DNA from: Meghimatium bilineatum
Taxonomy: Eukaryota; Mollusca; Gastropoda; Stylommatophora; Philomycidae
DNA: 64,000 nucleotides
Reading direction: 5' to 3'
NCBI GenBank assembly: GCA_034231615.1
Contig: CM067306.1
Coordinates: 45,638,094-45,702,093, forward strand
The position numbers and the translations under genes were made by a program. This document shows positions 51,828 through 61,162 of the stretch, in pieces (the stretch's first letter is position 1; each line of letters opens with the position of its first letter). Under the pieces are notes generated by a model. The model was not told the DNA's origin. It worked only from the letters and a program-made list of their open reading frames with translations, and made no database searches.

Positions 51828-53348
51828 TGGGTGTTCTGCAGTTTAGTACACCAAAACTCGTTGTATTCTGGCATATTAATCACAAATTCAATGTACTGAA
51901 GCTTACTATACTAGAATTGAGTGTATACTGGCCTATTGCACATGATTTCGTTGTATTGCAGCTTAATACGTCAGAACACTGGCGTATTACACAAGAATTG
52001 GGTGTATTGCAGTGTAGTACGCCAAAACTCGTTGTATTCTGGAATATTACTCACACATTCATTGTAGTGAAGCTTACTACACTAGAATTGAGTGTATACT
52101 GGCCTATTGCACATGATTTCGTTGTATTGCAGCTTAATACTTCAGAACACTGTCGTATACACAAGAATTGGGTGTATTGCAGTTTAGTACGCCAAAACTT
52201 GTTGTATTCTGGAATATTACTCACAAATTCATTGCACTGAAGCTTACTACACTAGAATTGAGTGTATAGAGGCCTATTGCACATGATTTCTTTGTATTGC
52301 AGCTTAATAGGTCAGATCACTGGCGTATCACACAGGAATTTGGTGTATTCCAGTTTAGTACGGCAAACCTCGTTGTATTCTGGCATATTACAAATTCATT
52401 GTACTGAAACTTACTACACTAGAATTGAGTATATTCTGGCCCATTACACATGATTTCGTTGTATTGCAGCTTAATACGTCAGATCACTGGCGTATCACAC
52501 AGGAATTTGGTGTATTCCAGTTTAGTACGGCAAACCTCGTTGTATTCTGGCATATTACTCACTAATTTGGTGTACTGAAGCTTACTACACCATAACTCAG
52601 TGTTTGCTTGTCACAAATATGGTATGTTGTAGCTTACGTCGTTAGAACTGGCGTTACACACGAATTGAGTGTATTGCAGTTTAGTATGTCAGAACTCGTT
52701 GTATTCTGGCATATTACTCACAAATTCATTGTACTGAAGCTTACTAGACTAGAATTGAGTATATTCTGGCCCATTACACATGATTTCGTTGTATTGCAGC
52801 TTCATACGTCAGAACACTTGCGTATTACACACGAATTGGGTGTACTGCAGTTTAGTACGCCAAAACTTGTTGTATTCTGGCATATTAATCACAAATTCAT
52901 TGCACTGAAGCTTACTACACTAGAATTGAGTGTATAGAGTCCTATTGCACATGATTTCTTTGTATTGCAGCTTAATACGTCAGAACACTGGCGTATCACA
53001 TAGGAATTTGGTGTATTCCAGTTTAGTACGGCAAACCTCGTTGTATTCTGGCATATTACTCACAAATTCATTGTACTGAAGCTTACTACACTAGAATTGA
53101 GTATATTCTGGCCCATTACACATGATTTCGTTGTATTGCAGCTTCATACGTCAGAACACTTGCGTATTACACACGAATTGGGTGTACTGCAGTTTAGTAC
53201 GCCAAAACTTGTTGTATTCTGGCATATTAATCACAAATTCATTGTACTGAAGCTTACTACACTAGAATTGAGTATATTCTGGCCCATTACACATGATTTC
53301 GTTGTATTGCAGATTCATACGTCAGAACACTGGCGTATACACACGAAT
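51828..53348 (+). repeat. 9-monomer HOR (1,521 bp), copy 2
   Basis: All landmarks lie exactly 1,521 bp after copy 1. I noticed no differences by eye. The single B element starts at 52,637. Confidence 0.95.
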
Positions 53349-54765
53349 TGGGTGTTCTGCAGTTTAGTACACCAAAACTCGTTGTATTCTGGCATATTAA
53401 TCACAAATTCAATGTACTGAAGCTTACTATACTAGAATTGAGTGTATACTGGCCTATTGCACATGATTTCGTTGTATTGCAGCTTAATACGTCAGAACAC
53501 TGGCGTATTACACAAGAATTGGGTGTATTGCAGTGTAGTACGCCAAAACTCGTTGTATTCTGGAATATTACTCACACATTCATTGTAGTGAAGCTTACTA
53601 CACTAGAATTGAGTGTATACTGGCCTATTGCACATGATTTCGTTGTATTGCAGCTTAATACTTCAGAACACTGTCGTATACACAAGAATTGGGTGTATTG
53701 CAGTTTAGTACGCCAAAACTTGTTGTATTCTGGAATATTACTCACAAATTCATTGCACTGAAGCTTACTACACTAGAATTGAGTGTATAGAGGCCTATTG
53801 CACATGATTTCTTTGTATTGCAGCTTAATAGGTCAGATCACTGGCGTATCACACAGGAATTTGGTGTATTCCAGTTTAGTACGGCAAACCTCGTTGTATT
53901 CTGGCATATTACAAATTCATTGTACTGAAACTTACTACACTAGAATTGAGTATATTCTGGCCCATTACACATGATTTCGTTGTATTGCAGCTTAATACGT
54001 CAGATCACTGGCGTATCACACAGGAATTTGGTGTATTCCAGTTTAGTACGGCAAACCTCGTTGTATTCTGGCATATTACTCACTAATTTGGTGTACTGAA
54101 GCTTACTACACCATAACTCAGTGTTTGCTTGTCACAAATATGGTATGTTGTAGCTTACGTCGTTAGAACTGGCGTTACACACGAATTGAGTGTATTGCAG
54201 TTTAGTATGTCAGAACTCGTTGTATTCTGGCATATTACTCACAAATTCATTGTACTGAAGCTTACTAGACTAGAATTGAGTATATTCTGGCCCATTACAC
54301 ATGATTTCGTTGTATTGCAGCTTCATACGTCAGAACACTTGCGTATTACACACGAATTGGGTGTACTGCAGTTTAGTACGCCAAAACTTGTTGTATTCTG
54401 GCATATTAATCACAAATTCATTGCACTGAAGCTTACTACACTAGAATTGAGTGTATAGAGTCCTATTGCACATGATTTCTTTGTATTGCAGCTTAATACG
54501 TCAGAACACTGGCGTATCACATAGGAATTTGGTGTATTCCAGTTTAGTACGGCAACCTCGTTGTATTCTGGCATATTACTCACAAATTCATTGTACTGAA
54601 GCTTACTACACTAGAATTGAGTATATTCTGGCCCATTACACATGATTTCGTTGTATTGCAGCTTCATACGTCAGAACACTTGCGTATTACACACGAATTG
54701 GGTGTACTGCAGTTTAGTACGCCAAAACTTGTTGTATTCTGGCATATTAATCACAAATTCATTGC
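53349..54765 (+). repeat. 9-monomer HOR, copy 3, incomplete
   Basis: Follows copy 2 at 1,521 bp, with a 1-bp loss near 54,553 (ACGGCAACCTCG for ACGGCAAACCTCG). Within the ninth monomer the sequence changes to ATTGCACTGAAG and TGTATAGAGTCC (near 54,762-54,803), so the regular series ends there. B element at 54,158. Confidence 0.92.
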
Positions 54766-55199
54766 ACTGAAGCTTACTACACTAGAATTGAGTGTATAGA
54801 GTCCTATTGCACATGATTTCGTTGTATTGCAGCTTAATACGTCAGAACACTGGCGTATTACACACGAATTGGGTGTATTGCAGTTTAGTACACCAAAACT
54901 CGTTGTATTCTGGCATATTACTCACTAATTTGGTGTACTGAAGCTTACTACACCATAACTCAGTGTTTGCTTGTCACAAATATGGTATGTTGTAGCTTAC
55001 GTCGTTAGAACTGGCGTTACACACGAATTGAGTGTATTGCAGTTTAGTATGTCAGAACTCGTTGTATTCTGGCATATTACTCACAAATTCATTGTACTGA
55101 AGCTTACTACACTAGAATTGAATGTATTCTGGTCAATTACACATGATTTCGTTGTATTGCAGCATAATACTTCAGAGCACTGGCGTATTAAACACGAAT

Positions 55200-55358
55200 T
55201 GGGAGTATTGCAGTTTAGTACGCCAAAACTCGTTGTATTCTAGGATATTACTAACACATTGGGTGCACTGAAACTTACTACACCACAATTCAGTGTTAGC
55301 TGATCACAAATATGGTATCTTGTAGTTTACTTCGTCAGAACTGGCGTTACACACGAAT
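55200..55358 (+). repeat. B4 monomer
   Basis: 159 bp, with TTCTAGGATATTACTAAC, AGCTGATCAC and CTTCGTCAGAACTGGCG (55,330-55,346). It differs from the left-end B4 copies in keeping ATTGGGAG at its start and in ACACATTGGGTG. Confidence 0.85.
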
Positions 55359-57037
55359 TGGGTGTATTGCAGTTTAGTTAGTATGAACTCGTTGTATTCT
55401 GGCATATTACTCACAAATTCATTGTACTGAAGCTTACTAGACTAGAATTGAGTGTATACTGGCCCATTACACATGATTTCGTTGTATTGCAGCTTAATAC
55501 GTCAGAACACTGGCGTATCACATAGGAATTTGGTGTATTCCAGTTTAGTACGGCAAACCTCGTTGTATTCTGGCATATTACTCACAAATTCATTGTACTG
55601 AAGCTTACTACACTAGAATTGAGTATGTTCTGGCCCATTACACATGATTTCGTTGTATTGCAGCTTAATACGTCAGAACACTGGCGTATTACACACGAAT
55701 TGGGTGTATTGCAGTTTAGTACACCAAAACTCGTTGTATTCTGGCATATTACTCACTAATTTGGTGTACTGAAGCTTACTACACCATAACTCAGTGTTTG
55801 CTTGTCACAAATATGGTATGTTGTAGCTTACGTCGTTAGAACTGGCGATACACACGAATTGAGTGTATTGCAGTTTAGTATGTCAGAACTCGTTGTATTC
55901 TGGCATATTACTCACAAATTCATTGTACTGAAGCTTACTAGACTAGAATTGAGTGTATACTGGCCCATTACACATGATTTCGTTGTATTGCAGCTTAATA
56001 CTTCAGAACACTGGCGTATTAAACACGAATTGGGAGTATTGCAGTTTACTACACCAACTCGTTGTATTGTGGCATATTACTCACTAATGTGGTGTACTAA
56101 AGATTACTACACCACAACACAGTTTGCTTGTCACAAATATGTATGTTGTAGCTTACTTCGTTAGAACTGGCGTTACACACGAATTGAGTGTATTGCAGTT
56201 TAGTACGTCAGAACTCGTTGTATTCTGGCATATTACTCACAAATTCATTGTACTGAAGCTTACTACACTAGAGTTGAGTATATTCTGGCCCATTACACAT
56301 GATTTCGTTGTATTGCAGCTTCATACGTCAGAACACTTGCGTATTACACACGAATTGGGAGTAGTGCAGTTTAGTACGCCAAAAATCGTTGTATTCTGGC
56401 ATATTAATCACAAATTCATTGCACTGAAGCTTACTACACTAGAATTGAGTGTATAGAGTCCTATTGCACATGATTTCTTTGTATTGCAGCTTAATACGTC
56501 AGAACACTGGCGTATCACATAGGAATTTGGTGTATTCCAGTTTAGTACGGCAAACCTCGTTGTATTCTGGCATATTACTCACAAATTCATTGTACTGAAG
56601 CTTACTACACTAGAATTGAGTATATTCTGGTCAATTACACATGATTTCGTTGTATTGCAGCTTAATACTTCAGAACACGTGTATTAAACACGAATTGGGA
56701 GTAGTGCAGTTTAGTACGCCAAAAATCGTTGTATTCTGGCATATTAATCACAAATTCATTGCACTGAAGCTTACTACACTAGAATTGAGTGTATAGAGTC
56801 CTATTGCACATGATTTCTTTGTATTGCAGCTTAATACGTCAGAACACTGGCGTATCACATAGGAATTTGGTGTATTCCAGTTTAGTACGGCAAACCTCGT
56901 TGTATTCTGGCATATTACTCACAAATTCATTGTACTGAAGCTTACTACACTAGAATTGAGTATATTCTGGCCCATTACACATGATTTCGTTGTATTGCAG
57001 CTTAATACTTCAGAACACTGGCGTATTAAACACGAAG

Positions 57038-57195
57038 TAGGAGTATTGCAGTTTAGTACTCCAAACTCGTTGTATTCTAGGATATTACTAACAAATTGGG
57101 TGCACTGAAACTTACTACACCACAATTCAGTGTTAGCTGATCACAAATATGGTATCTTGTAGTTTACTTCGTCAGAACTGGCGTTACACACGAAT
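57038..57195 (+). repeat. B4 monomer
   Basis: 158 bp, starting CGAAGTAGGAG with TACTCCAAACTCG. It is the most similar to the copies at 1,036 and 1,876, more than 55 kb away. Element at 57,167-57,183. Confidence 0.85.
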
Positions 57196-57366
57196 TGGGT
57201 GTATTGCAGTTTAGTACGTATGAACTCGTTGTATTCTGGCATATTACTCACAAATTCATTGTACTGAAGCTTACTACACTAGAATTGAATGTATACTGGC
57301 CTATTGCACATGATTTCGTTGTATTGCAGCTTAATACTTCAGAACACTGGCGTATTAAACACGAAG

Positions 57367-57525
57367 TAGGAGTATTGCAGTTTAGTACGCCAAAACTCGT
57401 TGTATTCTAGGATATTACTAACAAATTGGGTGAACTGAAACTTACTACACCACAATTCAGTGTTAGCTGATCACAAATATGGTATATTGTAGTTTACTTC
57501 GTCAGAACTGGCGTTACACACGAAT
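57367..57525 (+). repeat. B4 monomer
   Basis: 159 bp, with GGTATATTGTAG where other B4 copies have GGTATCTTGTAG. It is separated from the preceding B4 by exactly one A monomer (57,196-57,366), giving a B-A-B arrangement with a 329-bp spacing. Element at 57,497-57,513. Confidence 0.85.
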
Positions 57526-58939
57526 TGGGTGTATTGCAGTTTAGTACGTATGAACTCGTTGTATTCTGGCATATTACTCACAAATTCTTTGTACTGAAGC
57601 TTACTAGACTAGAATTGAGTGTATACTGGCCCATTACACATGATTTCGTTGTATTGCAGCTTAATACTTGAGAACACTGGCGTATTAAACACGAATTGGG
57701 AGTATTGCAGTTTACTACACCAACTCGTTGTATTGTGGCATATTACTCACTACTGTGGTGTGCTGAAGATTACTACACCACAACACAGTTTGCTTGTCAC
57801 AAATATGTATGTTGTAGCTTACTTCGTTAGACTGGCGTTACACACGAATTGAGTGTATTGCAGTTTAGTACGTCAGAACTCGTTGTATTCTGGCATATTA
57901 CTCACAAATACATTGTACTGAAGCTTACTACACTAGAATTGAGTATATTCTGGCCCATTACACATGATTTCGTTGTATTGCAGCTTCATACGTCAGAACA
58001 CTGGCGTATACACAAGAATTGGGTGTATTGCAGTGTAGTACGCCAACTCTCGTTGTATTCTGGAATATTATACATTCATTGTAGTGAAGCTTACTACACT
58101 AGAATTGAGTGTATACTGGCGTATTGCACATGATTTCGTTGTATTGCAGCTTAATACTTCAGAACACTGGCGTATACACAAGAATTGGGTGTACTGCAGT
58201 TTAGTACGCCAAAACTTGTTGTATTCTGGAATATTACTCACAAATTCATTGTACTGAAGCTTACTACACTAGAATTGAGTGTATTCTGGCCTATTACACT
58301 TGATTTCGTTGTAGTGCAGCTTAAAACGTCAGAATACTTGCGTATTACGCACGAATTGGGTGTATTGCAGTTTAAGTACACCAAAACTCGTTGCATTCTG
58401 GCAGATTACTCACTAATTTGGTGTACTGAAGCTTACTACACCACAACTCAGTGTTTGCTTGTCACAAATATGGTATGTTGTAGCTTACTTCGTTAGAACT
58501 GGCGTTACACACGAATTGAGTGTATTGCAGTTTAGTACGTCAGAACTCGTTGTATTCTGGCATATTACTCACAAATTCATTGTACTGAAGCTTACTACAC
58601 TAGAATTGAGTGTATACTGGCCTATTGCGCATGATTTCGTTGTATTGCAGCTTAATACGTCAGAAAACTGGCGCATCACATACGAATTGGGTGTATTCCA
58701 GTTTAGTACGCCTAAACTCGTTGTATTCTGGCATATTACTCACAAATTCATTGTAAAGCTTACTACACTAGAATTGAGTGTATACTGGACCATTACACAT
58801 TATTTCGTTGTATTGCAGCTTAATACTTCAGAACACTGGCGTATTAAACACGAATTGGGAGTATTGCAGTTTACTACACCAACTCGTTGTATTCTGGCAT
58901 ATTACTCACTAATGTATGGTGTACTGAAGATTACTACAC

Positions 58940-59670
58940 CACAACACAGTTTGCTTGTCACAAATATGTATGTTGTAGCTTACTTCGTTAGAACTGGCGT
59001 TACACACGAATTGAGTGTATTGCAGTTTAGTACGTCAGAACTCGTTGTATTCTGGCATATTACTCACAAATTCATTGTACTGAAGCTTACTACACTAGAA
59101 TTGAGTATATTCTGGCCCATTACACATGATTTCGTTGTATTGCAGCTTCATACGTCAGAACACTGGCGTATTACACAAGAATTGGGTGTATTGCAGTGTA
59201 GTACGCCAAAACTCGTTGTATTCTGGAATATTACTCACACATTCATTGTAGTGAAGCTTACTACACTAGAATTGAGTGTATACTGGCCTATTGCACATGA
59301 TTTCGTTGTATTGCAGCTTAATACTTCAGAACACTGTCGTATACACAAGAATTGGGTGTATTGCAGTTTAGTACGCCAAAACTTGTTGTATTCTGGAATA
59401 TTACTCACAAATTCATTGCACTGAAGCTTACTACACTATAATTGAGTGTATAGAGTCCTATTGCACATGATTTCTTTGTATTGCAGCTTAATACGTCAGA
59501 TCACTGGCGTATCACACAGGAATTTGGTGTATTCCAGTTTAGTACGGCAAACCTCGTTGTATTCTGGCATATTACTCACAAATTCATTGTACTGAAGCTT
59601 ACTACACTAGAATTGAGTATATTCTGGCCCATTACACATGATTTCGTTGTATTGCAGCAATACGTCAGAA
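58940..59670 (+). repeat. 1,492-bp offset duplication, copy 1
   Basis: Matches 60,432-61,162 at an offset of 1,492. Shared rare changes include CACTATAATTG (59,434 and 60,926) and the CTT loss in GCAGCAATACG, so the two are a recent copy pair. The intervening 59,671-60,431 has no partner here. The unit is therefore present about one and a half times. Confidence 0.8.
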
Positions 59671-60022
59671 CACTGGCGTATTACACACGAATTGGGTGTA
59701 TTCCAGTTTAGTACGGCAAACCTCGTTGTATTCTGGCATATTACTCACTAATTTGGTGTACTGAAGCTTACTACACCATAACTCAGTGTTTGCTTGTCAC
59801 AAATATGGTATGTTGTAGCTTACGTCGTTAGAACTGGCGTTACACACGAATTGAGTGTATTGCAGTTTAGTATGTCAGAACTCGTTGTATTCTGGCATAT
59901 TACTCACAAATTCATTGTACTGAAGCTTACTACACTAGAATTGAATGTATTCTGGTCAATTACACATGATTTCGTTGTATTGCAGCTTAATACTTCAGAG
60001 CACTGGCGTATTAAACACGAAT

Positions 60023-60181
60023 TGGGAGTATTGCAGTTTAGTACGCCAAAACTCGTTGTATTCTAGGATATTACTAACAAATTGGGTGCACTGAAACTTA
60101 CTTCACCACAATTCAGTGTTAGCTGATCACAAATATGGTATCTTGTAGTTTACTTCGTCAGAACTGGCGTTACACACGAAT
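60023..60181 (+). repeat. B4 monomer
   Basis: 159 bp, with TTACTTCACCACAATTC where the others have TTACTACACC. Element at 60,153-60,169. Its context (upstream A monomer with TTCAGAGCACTGG) is the same as that of the B4 at 55,200. Confidence 0.85.
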
Positions 60182-60431
60182 TGGGTGTATTGCAGTTTAG
60201 TACGTATGAACTCGTTGTATTCTGGCATATTACTCACAAATTCATTGTACTGAAGCTTACTAGACTAGAATTGAGTGTATACTGGCCCATTACACATGAT
60301 TTCGATGTATTGCAGCTTAATACTTCAGAACACTGGCGTATTAAACACGAATTGGGAGTATTGCAGTTTACTACAACTCGTTGTATTGTGGCATATTACT
60401 CACTAATGTGGTGTACTAAAGATTACTACAC

Positions 60432-61162
60432 CACAACACAGTTTGCTTGTCACAAATATGTATGTTGTAGCTTACTTCGTTAGAACTGGCGTTACACACG
60501 AATTGAGTGTATTGCAGTTTAGTACGTCAGAACTCGTTGTATTCTGGCATATTACTTACAAATTCATTGTACTGAAGCTTACTACACTAGAATTGAGTAT
60601 ATTCTGGCCCATTACACATGATTTCGTTGTATTGCAGCTTCATACGTCAGAACACTGGCGTATTACACAAGAATTGGGTGTATTGCAGTGTAGTACGCCA
60701 AAACTCGTTGTATTCAGGAATATTACTCACACATTCATTGTAGTGAAGCTTACTACACTAGAATTGAGTGTATACTGGCCTATTGCACATGATTTCGTTG
60801 TATTGCAGCTTAATACTTCAGAACACTGTCGTATACACAAGAATTGGGTGTATTGCAGTTTAGTACGCCAAAACTTGTTGTATTCTGGAATATTACTCAC
60901 AAATTCATTGCACTGAAGCTTACTACACTATAATTGAGTGTATAGAGTCCTATTGCACATGATTTCTTTGTATTGCAGCTTAATACGTCAGATCACTGGC
61001 GTATCACACAGGAATTTGGTGTATTCCAGTTTAGTACGGCAAACCTCGTTGTATTCTGGCATATTACTCACAAATTCATTGTACTGAAGCTTACTACACT
61101 AGAATTGAGTATATTCTGGCCCATTACACATGATTTCGTTGTATTGCAGCAATACGTCAGAA
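60432..61162 (+). repeat. 1,492-bp offset duplication, copy 2
   Basis: Second copy of 58,940-59,670. Private changes include CATATTACTTAC near 60,549 and GTATTCAGGAAT near 60,711. Its right end abuts the 12,868-bp duplication junction. Confidence 0.8.

Larger units (their letters stand above)
54766..61151 (+). repeat. Diverged zone with B4 monomers and partial duplications
   Basis: Monomer order is irregular. B elements start at 55000, 55330, 55831, 56156, 57167, 57497, 57822, 58488, 58983, 59823, 60153 and 60475. Four are B4. Small indels are common: TTAGTTAGTATG near 55,376, TTAGACTGGCG with one A lost at 57,829, and loss of CTT in GCAGCAATACG at 59,655 and 61,147. It resembles the first 4 kb of the window more than the core. 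Confidence 0.85.

Noticed and set aside
58459-59424. 321-codon open reading frame, the longest in the window
   Set aside because: It starts at TTG, consists entirely of satellite monomers, and stays open only because 171-bp monomers and two compensating indels keep the frame. The same kind of frame is broken every few hundred bases elsewhere. No signal peptide, domain or codon pattern supports a gene.
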